A program made the translations under genes and the position numbers. A stretch of 64,000 nt of DNA, taken from the NCBI GenBank assembly GCA_903813345.2, contig CAIIXF020000010.1, positions 33,779,425 through 33,843,424 of the forward strand, in the 5' to 3' direction. Position 1 is the stretch's first letter; each line of letters starts with the position of its first letter. The notes beneath the pieces were generated by a model. The model had not been told where the DNA came from, did not search any database, and worked only from the letters and a program-made list of their open reading frames with translations. Origin of the DNA: Owenia fusiformis. Its lineage: Eukaryota; Annelida; Polychaeta; Sabellida; Oweniidae. Shown one piece after another: positions 24,080 to 39,000 of the stretch.

Positions 24080-27000
24080 CTAATTCCGTAATTTTATATT
24101 ATTTAGTGATTTTGTTTGATCCTCCTTAAAGTCTAATTTAATACCTAATTCAAGTACTAAGTTTTTTAATTGTTCATTTTGGGCCCAGTTTACTCCACTG
24201 CCGAGTATCAGTCCTTGTAGAATGTTGCGGAGAATAATAACTTTACATTTGGATTTCTTGAAGGTATCTCTCAATCTGAAATAAATGCAATATCTAGTTT
24301 ATAACATTTGTTTATAATTTTCAATAAAATTATCTAGGGAGATTCTTGGAGCAATTTTTACGTGTTGAAGTATGCTATTAAACCCACTAAATTTTTCGCC
24401 ATCTATTGACAATGCAATTTCTAATTTATAACATTCATTTATAATTTGAAAATCTTACTTCAGCACATAAAAATAACACATCATTTAACCATCATTTTAG
24501 TAAGTAACAGAGACTGAAACAAGTGAAAAAATGGGATCCAGGATTTGTATAGATGGCAGTTAACTACTAGGTTGTTCTTGTAATGTGACCCATTGGTTTG
24601 GGTGTAAATATTGCTGTTTTAAAACTTCAAATTCACTACACATATCAAATAAATATCATATTTTCCTTCATTATTATTTACAAACATGGTTCAAGATTCA
24701 AAATCAAAAGGTTTTGGATATTTTCAATAAAATTTATCTTGGGAGATTTTTGGAGTAATTTTTAACTGTTAAAGTATGCTATCAAACCCATTTATTGACA
24801 GTTCTGAAGGCAATGACTCCTAAAGATATCGATATCCCTCAAAAAAACAATTATAATATTACATGCACTGTTGACGGTTTCGGATGCTCACAACATTTTG
24901 GGATATAGATCTCTTTTCATGTATACTTTTTTATTCCATAGTTAGCATGATATGCATAGGATAACATGTCAAAATAAAAAGGGTATTTTGAAATCAATGG
25001 TAAAATATGATATTTTTGACAATTTTTTTCTTAACCATAGCATACAGTGTTTTGCCCATGACATACGGCGCCGTATGCTATGAATTATGGAGTTTTGCTA
25101 CTTCAGACTCAAATCGCCCCAATTTATATGGGAGAAATCCCAATTTATATGGGAGAAATCCCAATTTATATGGGAGAAATTCCAATTTATATGGGAGAAA
25201 TCCCAATTTATATGGGAGAAATCCCAATTTATATGGGAGAAATCCCAGTTTATATGGGAGAAATCCCAATTTATATGGGAGAAATCCCAGTTTATATGGG
25301 AGAAATCCTAATGTATATGGGAGAAATCCAAATTTATATGGGAGAAATCCCAATTTATATGGGAGAAATCCCAATTTATATGGGAGAAATCCCAATTTAT
25401 ATGGGAGAAATCCCAGTTTATATGGGAGAAATCCCAATTTATATGGGAGAAATCCCAGTTTATATGGGAGAAATCCTATTGTATATGGGAGAAATCCAAA
25501 TTTATATGGGAGAAATCCCAATTTATATGGGAGAAATCCCAAATTATATGGGAGAAATCCTAATTTATATGGGTGAAATCCCAATTTATATGGGAGAAAT
25601 CCTAATTTATATGGGAGAAATCCCAATTTATATGGGAGAAATCCCAATTTATATGGGAGAAATCCCAATTTATATGGAAGAAATCCTAATTTATATGGGA
25701 GAAATCCCAATTTATATGGGAGAAATCCTAATTTATATGGGAGAAATCCCAATTTATATGGGAGAAATCCTAATAAATATGGGAGAAATCTCAATTTATA
25801 TGGGAGAAATCTTAATTTATATGGGAGAAATCCCAATTTATATGGGAGAAATCCTAATTTATATTGGAGAAATCCTAATTTATATGGGAGAAATCCAAAT
25901 TTATATGGGAGAAATCCAAATTTATATGGGAGAAATCCAAATTTATATGGGAGAAATCCCAATTTTTCAGTACTCGTCCCAATCTTTTACTCAAAAATTT
26001 GATTTTCAAAAATACTTACATCTGTATATCTTCGGAACCAGAGGCCTGAGTTCTCAGTGTTTCCCTTTCTTCTCTGATGTCATGAAGCTTCTTCAGTAAT
26101 TCACGATTTCCATGTAGCAGATCTGAAAAACATCAGATCAAAATTTATATTCTCAAACAGGTTAAGCCTACAATTCTCTAATTTCCAAGTAAAGGACATC
26201 AAAACCGAATCTATTCTAAAAATACATGAACAAAAACAACATTAAAAACTCCTCGGAGTAGCAAATCCCTCTGAACAAAAAATGTTTTGATAAATAGTGG
26301 CCATCTTCTTGAATTTCATCTTGAACAGTCCTCCCTTGTCCCTAGGTATCAGCATATAAAACATCTGTCAACTGGTATTTGAGTTATCAAAGATTAGGTT
26401 TTTTACGAAAAATGGCAGCAATTTCGAAATTCAGGTGCCATCTTGGAAATTTCTTCTCGACCAGAGCTCCTTTATCTCTAGGCATTAGTATATAAGATTT
26501 GAACGAAATCTGTCCACTTGTATTTGAGAAAGCTTATGTGTTTTTACTAAAAATGGTGGCCATTTTGAAAATTCAGCTGTCATCTTGAAAATTTCTTCTC
26601 AAAAAGAGCTTCTTTGTTACTTTGCGTCAGCATATAAGGTTTGAACCAAAATCTGTCCACTGGTATTTGAGTTATCAAAGATTATGTTTTTTTACACTAA
26701 AAATGGAAGCCATTCTGAAATTTGGTAGCCATGTTGAAAATGTCTTCTTAAGTGGAGTTTTCACGTCCTTAAGCATCAGCATATAACATTTGAACCAAAT
26801 CCATCAACTGGTATTTGAGTTATCAAAGATTACATTCTGTTACAAAAAATGCTTGCCATTTTGAAAAATCCCTTCTTGACCAGAGCTCCAGTGCAGTGTC
26901 CCTAGGTATCAGCATATAAATTTTGAACCAAATCTATCTACTGGTAGTTGAGTTATCAAGCATTACATTTTTTTATGAAATATGGCCGTCATTTTTAACT

Positions 27001-30000
27001 TCAGCAGCTTGAAAATCTCTTCCTCAGCAAAGCTCCTTTGCCTTTAGGCATCAGCATATAAATTTTTAACCAAATCCATCAACTAGTATTTCAGTTATCA
27101 TTAGTTTTTTTTACGAAAAATGGCAGCAATTTTGAAATGAGCAGCCATATTGAAAATTCCTTCTCAAACAGAGGTTCTACACCAATAAGGCATAAGGCTA
27201 TAAAATTTGAATGGAATATGTCAACTGGTATTTGAGTTATCTCCCGGACACACTAGCTGACAAACAAATGGATGGATGGATGAACGGACTTCCTATATCC
27301 CCCAGGATCTTTCAACTGTACACTTAATCAAGTGTTATTCTAGTACAGTACAAAAATGAATGAAAAAGATAATATAGAAAAATAGAACCTTTGTATTTTT
27401 CACATATTTTTGGGTGGTAAAGAAAAGTGTTAACACTTAAAATAAAACATCCTAATTATGTACCATTATTACGGAAAGCGAAAGGGGATATACCGCAGAA
27501 TTTAAAATTCAATGGAGTTTTAACATGGGAGTGATATCACACACCGCGGCCCAGTCAGATATATTTCTGCGCACTTTATTTATTTAATTCACTTTGCACA
27601 ACGCGCCCCCTGTAATTCATTCAGTGCGCAATTAAAAATTGTTTATGAGTGATATCGCACACCGCGGCCCAGTAAGATCGATTTCTGCGCACTTTATTTA
27701 TTAACACACTCAAAATATCGCGCTGAAGCTTGTATATGCTGGCGCGATGTAAATATAGTTTTCTGTTAATAAATGCCCAACAAGAAAGGGTAGCACAACG
27801 AATTCAACTTTTTTCGAAAGACTGCAGACTTGACCTGCGAAATTGTAATTTTGGATCACAGTGATGCCTCTAGAGAGGATATCTATGAGAATTACAGATT
27901 ATAGTGCGCAGAATTATAAAGTCAAACTGACCTCAAAATGGTAGTACACAGTGTACACTGCCATCTTTCAATAAAGTGTGTACTACAGACCTTCGTATAC
28001 AAAATACCAGAATGATTGATGTAAACCTGTATACCATTTATTCTGGGAGAAGGAAAGTTCCTATATGTGTTCCATGGCCGTAGCCAGGGGGCCTCACCCC
28101 CTCCCCCTTGCCAAATATTCATTCAAAATCATGCAGTTTTTCACCATTATTCTTAGCACTTTTCGCATGATTTTTTTGCCATAACTGTCAAAAAGCTCCC
28201 CCCTCTTGGCAAAATCTCCCCCTTGGTAAAACCACTCCCCAAGGTTAATCAAGGATACGGGTCTGTATTCTTAGACGAGATTGTTCAAGAACATAAGGTA
28301 GACATAAGTGCCACCTGTTAAAAGCTAGCAGATCTTTTCTAAGTTATTAATTCATCAATCAGCAGACTGGTAATTGTATCCCCCACCCACTTCAAACTCC
28401 ATACACTAACATACTATTACAATATCTGTGTTTATTTGACTGTAGAAGGTGTACATTCATAGCATTGAATTGCATTTCATTGCATTGTATTGTATTGTAT
28501 AGCACATCATTGTATTGTATTGTACTGCATTTTATTGTATTGCACAACATTGTATTGTATTGCATTGTGTTGTATTGCATTGTATTGAATTGCACTGTAT
28601 TGTATTTTATTGCACTGCATTGCACTACATTGTATTGCACTGTATTGAACTGTGATGTATTGTATTGCACTGCATTGTATTGCACTGTACCAAATTGTAT
28701 TGCACTGCATTGTATTGAAATGAACTACATTGTATTGCACTGCACGGCATTGTTTTGCATTGCATTGTATTGCACTGCATTGTATTGCATTATATTGTAC
28801 TGTATTGTATTGCATCGTATTGCACTGCATTGTATTGCATTATATTGCACTGTATTGTATTGCACTGTATTGTATTGCACTGCACTGTATTGAACTGCGA
28901 TGTATTGTATTGCACTGCATTGTATTGCACTGTACCACATTGTATTGCACTGCATTGTATTGAAATGAACTACATTGTAACTGTATTGCATTTTATTGCA
29001 CTGCATTGTATTGCACTGTACCACATTGTATTGCACTGCATTGTATTGAAATGAACTACATTGTATTGCACTGCACGGCATTGTATTGCATTGCACTGCA
29101 TTGTATTGCATTATATTGCACTGTATTGTATTGCATCGTATTGCACTGCATTTTATTGTATTATATTGCACTACATTGTATTGTATCATATTGCACTGCA
29201 TTTTTTGCATCATATAACACTGCTTTGTATTGCATCATATTACACTACATTGTATTGCATCATATTGCACTGCATTGTATTGCATCATATTGCTCTGCAT
29301 TGTATTCCATCATATTGCACCGCATTGTATTGCATCATATTGCACTGCATTGTATAACATCATATTGCACTGCATTGTATTGCATCATATTCCGTATTTA
29401 CCATTTCGTTACAGTTTTATTACATAAAATGTTATTTATAAGATTATAATTTTCAAACATTGAAAATATTTTATACAATATCAATTAAAAGAAATGAAAT
29501 GGCCCAAAATAATATATTTTCAATGGAACCCTTTGCAAGGGTCACTTCAACATAACGCCACGTGTAATCTGTATGCATACGCCCTCTTTTAATGAACATT
29601 ATCTTTGAAACCATATTAGAATCGAATCTGATAAAAGTGTGCATGTCCTGGATGTGCTGCGCGCTAGAATCGGGAAATCTCAAAGTTCTCCTCGTTAGAG
29701 CCATCAATATTATCCAAAATTGTCATTTCGCTGGTTCACTCCGCAGTCTTTCGAAAAAAATCAAATTCGTGGTGCCACGAATTTTTATTCGTTATCTATT
29801 CACAGATAATCATTTTTTCATCGCGCACTGAATGCCGGAATTTCTGCGCACTTTATTTTAATTAACTTTGCACAACGTGGCCCCTGTAATTCATTCAGTG
29901 CGCGATAAAATCTATCTGACTGGGCCGCGGTGTGTGATATCACTCCCATGTTGAAACTCCATTCGATTTTGAATTATGCGCATGTCCCCTATCGCTTTCC

Positions 30001-33000
30001 GTACATTATGTTGCTTAGTGCACCAAATTTGTTACTATGAACATTTAAACAAAAAATATAAAATTAATGAAAAAAATTATGACTTAAAAATCATAATTCT
30101 CATTTACACCTTGGTAATGAAAGGGTTAATTATTCAACTTTGCAAACTCAGACAGGTCACACTCATCTTTTTAAGTATAAATAAAAAATAGGACATTTAA
30201 CATTAAGGGGACTTTGGGGCTCTCCTTTGCAAAGCTATTCGTGAGGCAACCAGGTGTATCATTTCATATTAAATTTTTTGTATAAACAAGGTCTAATACT
30301 TTTATAAAGCTTCATAATGATTAATGACAGCTCTCCTATTTAACAATATTTGTGAAAATATCCTGGTTTGATTCTGTAATTTCATTGGATAGCAATGACC
30401 TTGAACTTCTGAAACACCAGGTGAAAAATGCATGTAAGTCAAAAACTAGCCAACTGGAAAAATCTCTAAAGAGTTTGTCTGAATGGATTTCTATTCAGCA
30501 ATTTTAGTGTGTTTATCCTGGTTTAATTCTGGAATTTCATTGGTTGGCAATGACCTTGAACTCTGAATCTCCAGGTAAAAAAATATGCAGACATTAATTC
30601 CCATTTCTAAAACAGACTTGATGACTCCATGCTAATTCCATTACACTTCTCTACACAGCATTAGTATTTTTATATTCTAATTTACTTTACTTTTTTCAAA
30701 GTTAGTCATTGTTTTATGTAGTTATTCCTTGTAATATATCTCTCTATTTGCTTATTTAAAGAATAAATCCATGACTGGTTAGATATTCAATCTAGAGGTT
30801 TACCTGAGTCGTAACGTCTTTGCCATAGGTGTCTTTATTGAAATTTGGTGTCACACAGTTAACAGATACTGCGCAATAGACTTTTAAATATATTATTCTG
30901 TAGGATTTGGATTAAATACCTAAAGGTATATATTTAAATATACAAACTAATTTCTCCAGTTTGGAAGTAGAAATCATACATGTTACATCACTGAAAAACA
31001 TGGATATTGGAATACATGCATCTGTATGTGTGAACAATGACAAAGATAACAAAAATATGAGAATGGACACTCCAGTGCACTTTTGAAGCCCTTTTAGACA
31101 CAAAGCATGTGTTGTCTTAAGGCCAGGGTGCATGTTCAGAATTTAGCTGCATTCCTCAATTGAGTCACATGTTATTTTGGAACAGAAATCACTCCTTCAA
31201 ATCTGAAAAGTAACATGTGACCCTATTGAGGGTTGCAGCAAAATTAGGAACATTGACCCTGACCTTAGTAAGGAATCCAAATATCTGTGAGAACACTGAC
31301 AATTCCAGTTCTGGAGGGATTACTAGTAGCCTAAAGCTTGAATGTGTTTGAAGATATAAAATACATTGTCTACAGACACTGAACAATAAATGGTAGAAGA
31401 CTTGAGAAGCCTATGACAATGCTAGACATATAAATAAATGAAATGACAAGGACAGTCCCGTGGAATTTATATAAAATACATCGTCTACAGACACTGAACA
31501 ATCAATGGTAGAAGACTTGAGAAGCTTATGACAATGCAAGACATATAAATAAATGAAATGACAATGGACAGTCCCGTGGATTTTATATAAAATACATCGT
31601 CTACAGACACTGAACAATCAATGGTAGAAGACTTAAGAAGCCTATGACAATGCAAGACATATAAATAAATGAAATGACAATGGACAGTCCCGTGGATTTT
31701 ATATAAAATACATTGTCTACAGACACTGAACAATCAATGGTAGAAGACTTAAGAAGCTTATGACAATGCGAGACATTTAAATAAATGAAATGACAATCAA
31801 TGGTAGAAGACTTGAGAAGCCTATGCAGCTCAGTTCAGATACTTATAGGTGTTAACTGAAGAAGGCAACATTAAACTAACTATTGACACATTTTACCACC
31901 TCTATAAGGAATACACATATGAGAATACTTAGACTATATATATATATAATGTGCATTAGCATGTACATGCAATAAATAACATAACAAACAACTGATATTG
32001 CCATGAGCCTGAGTGTTTCAATGGATGATTCAGAGGACATCAAGACATAACCTGGATTTAAAAGGGACTATAGTACTATACAACTGAACACATATGCTAT
32101 ATAAAAGAAGTATAGAATAACAGACTAAAATTTATGAATGAAGTAAAGTAGATTCATTGTGAATAGTCAATTTAACAGTGTGAAAATCAAAATAATTGGC
32201 AAACACTTTAATTTGATTTTTCATCATTCTGCAATTTTAATATCCATCACCAGCATAAAGGTTAACATTTATGGTATTTAGGGAATTGCTATAAAAGTTT
32301 AGTAAATTAAAAAGTTTCATATAATAAAACATATCACATTAAATAGTGCAATTTACATGAAAAAATATGAAGTACATGTATGATAGCATGAAAAATTATC
32401 TGACTGCCAAGGGAAAGGCGGTAGCCAAAGTTTTATGCCCTAGGTTAAAAAATAAATTAGATGCCCAAAGTAGCAGCTTATCAGAGGCAGGTCGTGAGAC
32501 AAATATTGAGGCAAATCCTCAGATTGGAAATGAATGCGTAACTAAAAAATGCCAATGTAGTGCTCAAACACTGGAATGTGTTTACTGCTGGCTGATAATA
32601 CTCTTGTGTATACTTTGTTTACCATTAACATTCTTTCACTGGAGAACAATACTCAGTTTAGAAGTGTTTATATGGGCTGAATCTTTTGGTTACTTTTTTT
32701 CATATGTCTTCTATTTTATAATTTTTATTTTAACCATGTTGTCTTACATGCCTTGTGCTTGTCTTCAGATATCTCCAGTCCCTTTGATTATATGGCTGCT
32801 TGGTATGTTGCTGTGTCTTATTCCCGTTCAATACTATCCCTGGTTAGTATTGAATGGAGTAATAAAGTCAGTTGATGTAGCATATGTACAAAAGGTTTAT
32901 TTAACCTTTGGTGTTTCAAGCATATCTTTTCACACAATAGAACTGATATGCATTTTTATTTCATGTCATCCCAATGTCATTGTACAAGAAATTACTTTGG

Positions 33001-36000
33001 GCAAGAAAGAAAGGACAGTATGCAACATCTTGTTGTTTTTATGCACTGCAACATATATATCAGCCCTAGTAATGCATGCATTAGGGGAATGTAAGATACA
33101 CAGCAATGAATTCAAAATTTTGGAATAATACTTCAAATGATCAACCAAAGTATTTAGGTTTTTTGTTTGATGCATGAATTTGCATCATTTAAAGTGTTTT
33201 TAAATCAGAAGATCAATATCAAATAAACGTGTTTTTGTTAAGAATTATCAGTTTCAAGTACTCAAAGGTCTTTTGAAGAGAAAATTATATTTATATGTTG
33301 TATATGCTATATTTGGTTGGGGTCTGAAAATTAGTCACAATAACAAATAGAACAATTGATTTACTGGTATATGAATTTTATAAATGCAACAAGTTGTTTT
33401 TCTGGTTTGTTGATGCACCTTTTATTTACAGTGGATCAGTTTTCATAAAACTTCAATTGATGTTCCTGAGTCATGAAATAAACCACCCTGGAAAACATCA
33501 GAAATATTTATTTACTAAAAAATCGAACTCACATTCACCAGTCTTTTTAAGTGTCGTTGGTTTATTCATGGACGCATTATGATATACGAGTATGTTGATG
33601 GTTTATTGTGTGATAACACAATTCACAGTTAAATTGCATTAAATGTTTTTGTTAACTCAAAATATTCAGATATATAGCTTAGTTTTCAATGATTTTTGCT
33701 GTTTCTTGAGGATTGGTGGGGTCTTTGAGCTTTGAGCATCTCTTCTTTTTCCTGCGGTATTTGGTAACAGAATGAATTTACTTGTTGGATGTTTTATCTA
33801 AAACTTCATAACACATTAATAGACTGTAATTTCTGATCTGCGCACATCTTTCAAATAAAAAATAAAACAAAAATCAAGATATCAAAAAATGGGAAAAATT
33901 GGGGTTGTCTGAAAAGAAATATTTTCTGGTAAATCGGGACAAAATCGGGTGTCTTAAAAAAATTTGGTTAAAATAGGGCATTCTAAAAAGTCAAGAGATA
34001 AATCAGAATTACAAAACCCAAACCTACAATTCAAAAGAATCAGGAGATAATCAGGAATGATCAAAATAAATGGGGAGAAAAATCAGGGTCTGCAAAAAAT
34101 GATTTAATAATTCTGTATTTTTGACAAGAAATCAAGATGTTTCGTTGGAAAATGTTTTTTAACCTTTTGAATCCCAGGCTCTAAAATCGGTAGACATTTT
34201 ACATTTTAATACATACCCATTCAACTTTAGATGCTCAACTTTGTAAAAGTAGATGGCAGAGATCAGTTCTACACATTTTAAAACAATTTTTGTGTGAATT
34301 TAATGAAAATTGTTCAAATAAGACCAATTTTAGGGAAAAATTTTGTGATGGATTTTCTCGTCACTGGGTTTCAAGGACACTTCTGAGGTGATGAAAAATC
34401 TTGTCACTCCAGGCAGTCAAGAGGCTAACAAAAGATATCAGGATTATATAAATCAGGATTTTTTGATTCAAATTAGGGCTTGATAGACGGTCTTTGTTTT
34501 TATTGTATATATGTTTTGAAAAAATCTGTTTGTTTTAATAGAGACAGAGTTTTACATTGACATAATGGGAAATGGGTCAATTATGTAATCAGTCCTTTCC
34601 AATGTATTAACAAATGAATGAATATGCGCATGTAAATAGTTACATATACTCATGTGAACTAAAGTACATTCTATTGTATTAGGAATGAGCAATTTTGCTT
34701 TAATTCACAACAAAAATGTTTGTATATAAAATAGTTGTATCCAATGAGAATTTAAAATATATTCTCTGCTTCGACCTTCACAATAAGATGCAATGTGGCA
34801 TTAACCCATTGTTCATAGTGTCTATTAATTCGTACATGTTAAACAATAGGGTTAATGAAGCATTTTGACAAAAAGCATTGTAAAGAAAGATTTTGTCTCC
34901 TCAAAATTCTTCGTTACAAAACAATTAAACCTAACATGTGATATGTGATAACCATTATAAGTAAGATAGGCTCTCTTATTATGTAATCATAGGATCAATA
35001 CAATATCACATCAATTCTCATGATATCGTTTCTGTTGAAAATTCAATATAGTCAAATTGATGAGATATTATGTCTACATATACTGTAAAAATGATAGTAT
35101 TAATACATTAATCAAACAAACAATATGTCAAACTAATATTAAGATCAATAATCATACAGGCAATGTCCTCTTAGTATATTACTTTTATATGTTTAGTATA
35201 TACACTTTAACTGCTCGCCCAAAATTACTAATGTTCATTAACCTCTCTCTGTATTTTAATGTTTACCATTTACTAAAAACTTTAAATGACTTTGTATTGT
35301 GCAAATACATAAATCAAAATAAAAATGTTCATAAAAAAAACTAAAAATGTTTTATTAAATTTTATTTGCTGATTTTAAAATACAAAGGATTTTAAAGGTA
35401 TTCAAAATCCATGATATTCATTTTCATAGTTATTGAAAGTCAAGAGAACCATTAAATTTTTTCTCAAAAAGGGCAGGTGCTATTTTTCTTTTATACATTT
35501 ATGTTAATTTATATATATATTTATGAAAATGGAGTTGTGGCCACAATATCTAGCATGCACAATATCCAAATTGTAAACACACAAACACTTAAGTGGAGGA
35601 GTTTTCCCAAAGTTCAAAGATGCCATCAAGGTCAAACGGTACATCACAAAATATGGCAGTTCGTGATATTTTTTGATAAAAAACAGTGATGCTAATTTCC
35701 TTTCCTTATTACTAAACAGGAATCCAATTGTAAAGATGAATTATGAATAAGAACACTTTTTTGACACGTACAAGAACACTTTTTTGACACGTACAAGAAC
35801 ACTTTCTTGACACGTACAAGTACACTTTTTTGACACGTACAAGAACACTTTCTTGACACGTACAAGAACACTTTCTTGACACGTACAAGAACACTTTCTT
35901 GACACGTACAAGAACACTTTCTTGACACGTACAAGAACACTTTCTTGACACGTACAAGAACACTTTCTTGACACGTACAAGAACACTTTCTTGACACGTA

Positions 36001-39000
36001 CAAGAACACTTTCTTGACACGTACAAGAACACTTTCTTGACACGTACAAGAATACTTTCTTGACACGTACAAGAACACTTTCTTGACACGTACAAGAACA
36101 CTTTCTTGACAGGTACAAAACACTTTCTTGACACGTACAAGAACACTTTCTTGACACGTACAAGAACACTTTCTTGACACGTACAAGAACACTTTCTTGA
36201 GACGCACAAGAACACTTTCTTAACACGTACAAGAACACTTTCTTGACACGAACAAGAACACTTTCTTGACACGTACAAGAACACTTTCTTGACACGTACA
36301 AGAACACTTTCTTGACACGTACAAGAACACTTTCTTGACACGTACAAGAACACTTTCTTGACATGTACAAGAACACTTTCTTGACACGTACAAGAACACT
36401 TTCTTGACACGTACAAGAACACTTTCTTGACACATACAAGAACACTTTCTTGACACATACAAGAACACTTTCTTGACACATACAAGAACACTTTCTTGAC
36501 ACATACAAGAACACTTTCTTGACACATTCTTGACACATTCAAGAACACTATCTTGACAAATACTCCATACCCTCTCTGAAGTGAACACCTAGCTACAGTG
36601 AACACATTTTTGTGGCTCTATATGTGTTCACTATATGCAGGTTTTACTATATCATGTAATAGCTTTGTAGGACAATCCAATGATTAATTAGTAATGATTT
36701 GATAATTAAGGATTACTGAATAATGGGAGTTAATCACTTCTATTGGTAACACTAAACGTACCTGCATTTTCCCTGTCAATTGTACCCAATCTTTCAGCGA
36801 GTTCCTCAAATCTCTGAAATTACATAATATATTAAATATTGGACAATATTCAAACATTGGATGAAACAAAATTGATAAATGCCATACAAGCATTCTGCCA
36901 TCAACAAATTTAAAAAATTAGCCGTATATCTAACTGGATTTCTATGAACGTCATTTTTCAGAACAATAGCAGAGATCACAAAAATTACAAATTCTGTGTC
37001 TCACTGTATCTACAGGGTGCTCCATAATGACCAAACCAGAACCACAACCAATCCTAGATCACATGGCCCCAGAATATATGTACATAGTACACATACTAGA
37101 AATTTAAAATTCACTTTAATTTAAAATTTTGTTGCATGTGGGCATTTTACAAGCTTTTTCTCATAATGGAAATTCTGCATTAGCCCCAATGCAGGTGGGT
37201 GGGTGGAGGGGGTTCAGTGGAAATGTGATGGCTTCTGCTGCCGAGATATCCTGGTCAAAACTTAAATGGCTGATTTAAACAACATTTTGGAATTTCTTGA
37301 TATCAATAAACCTCAAATTCATTTTCCAGTTGCTCCTATCAGTAATCACAATTATAGTACAAACCTTTTATTTCATGAATATTACACCAATATGGAAAAA
37401 ATGTCACTCTGACCTATGTTGACCTACTTTCTGACTTAAGTTAATATATCCCAATATTAGGGTTAAGATAAAGCATGTCTTATCGTCCCCATATATATGA
37501 GATATACACCAGTAATTATAATTAACTTCATAATGTACCTGTTGTTCTGTGGTCATTTGGGTCACTAAGGCCCTCTGCTCTTCTAACAGGTCAACTAACT
37601 TCCTGAAAACATATCCACCCTTTGTAAACAGATCAGCTGAAATTACTTGTATGTGATGTGAGGAATGATATATTCACCCTTTGTAAACAGATCAGCTGAA
37701 ATAACTGCTGAAATTACTTGTATGTGATGTGAGGAATGACATAATCACTTTTTGTCAACAGATCAGCTGAAATTACTTGTATGTGATTCGAGGAATGACA
37801 TAATCACTTTTTGTCAACAGATCAGCTGAAATTACTTGTATGTGATGTGAGGAATGACATATTCACTCTTTGTAAACAGATCAGCTGAAATTACTTGTAT
37901 GTGATTTGAGGAATGACATATTCACCCTTTGTAAACAGAATTTACTTGTATGTGATGTGAGGAATGACATATTCACCCTTTGTAAACAGATCAGGTGAAT
38001 TTACTTGTATGTGTTGTGAGGAATGACATATTAACCCTTTGTAAACAGATCAGCTGAAATTACTTGTATGTGATGTGAGGAATGACATATTAACCCTTTG
38101 TAAACAGATCAGCTGAAATTACTTGTATGTGATGTGAGGAATGACATATTCACCCTTTGTGAACAGATCAGCTGAAATTACTTGTATGTGATGTTAGGAA
38201 TGACATATTCACCCTTTGTGAACAGATCAGCTGAAATTACTTGAATGTGATGTTAGGAATGACATATTCACCCTTTGTAAACAGATCAGCTGAAATTACT
38301 TGTATGTGATTCGAGAAAGACATATTCACCCTTTGTAAACAGATCAGCTGAAATTACTTGTATGTGATGTGAGGAATGACATATTCACCCTTTGTAAACA
38401 GAATTTACTTGTATGTGATGTGAGGAATGACATATTCACCCTTTGTAAACCTATCAGCTGAATTAACTTGTATGTGATGTGAGGAATGACATATTCACCC
38501 TTTGTGAACAGATCAGCAGAAATTACTTGTATGTGATTCGAGGAATGACATATTCACCCTTTGTAAATAGATCAGCTGAAATTACTTAGGTGATGTGGGA
38601 AATGACATATTCACACAAAAATTGTTTTTTACAAATTATTAGATTTTCTACTTATACATCTTTCCACCAAGTATGAAGAAAATCTGTCCACTACACAGGC
38701 ATAAACAGTATTAAAGCTGGGAAACAAAATAAACAGGATTACCAATGAGAGACACCACATTTCTCTTCAAGCGAAGTAAATGCATATAAAAACATTTGCA
38801 TGCGATGCTGGAACAAGTTGAAATGTGATGTAGATATCATACTATTTCTTGTTATCGGATGTATGAAAAATGTTTGAATGATATAGCATGACATTATATA
38901 ATCTTTTTGTGTTGTAAAAGAGTCAGATAACGAGCCTCGCGTAGGGCCCGATGTAATTTGCATGTGTAGTATTCGAGCTATCTCCCAGATGGACGGAGAG

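Larger units (their letters stand above)
27472..30003. mobile_element. 2.5-kb element with long inverted ends
   Basis: The left end TACGGAAAGCGAAAGGGGA and right end TCCCCTATCGCTTTCCGTA are inverted. Pairing continues through GGGAGTGATATCACACACCG / CGGTGTGTGATATCACTCCC and a TTTTTTCGAAAGACTGC block at about 27810 and 29745, so the arms span several hundred bases. The centre is a pentanucleotide array, and a GTAGCCAGG-type MITE sits in the left part. I see no transposase. It is intronic in CENP-H. Confidence 0.75.

Noticed and set aside
25078-26099. Long ORFs of 189-339 codons on both strands
   Set aside because: They are translations of the 21-bp satellite, whose period is a multiple of three and lacks stops; the true coding DNA here is only the CENP-H exon at 26020-26122.
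28392-29449. Cys/Leu/Tyr-rich ORFs on both strands
   Set aside because: They are products of the TTGYA pentanucleotide array; peptide periodicity equals the DNA repeat.
35692-36605. Overlapping minus-strand ORFs of up to 297 codons
   Set aside because: They arise from the 23-bp satellite, read in all three phases every 69 bp. There is no non-repeat domain or start context.
37605-38610. CRISPR-like regular repeat arrays in the window
   Set aside because: All arrays are contiguous tandem repeats without unique spacers, no cas genes are present, and the genome is clearly eukaryotic.
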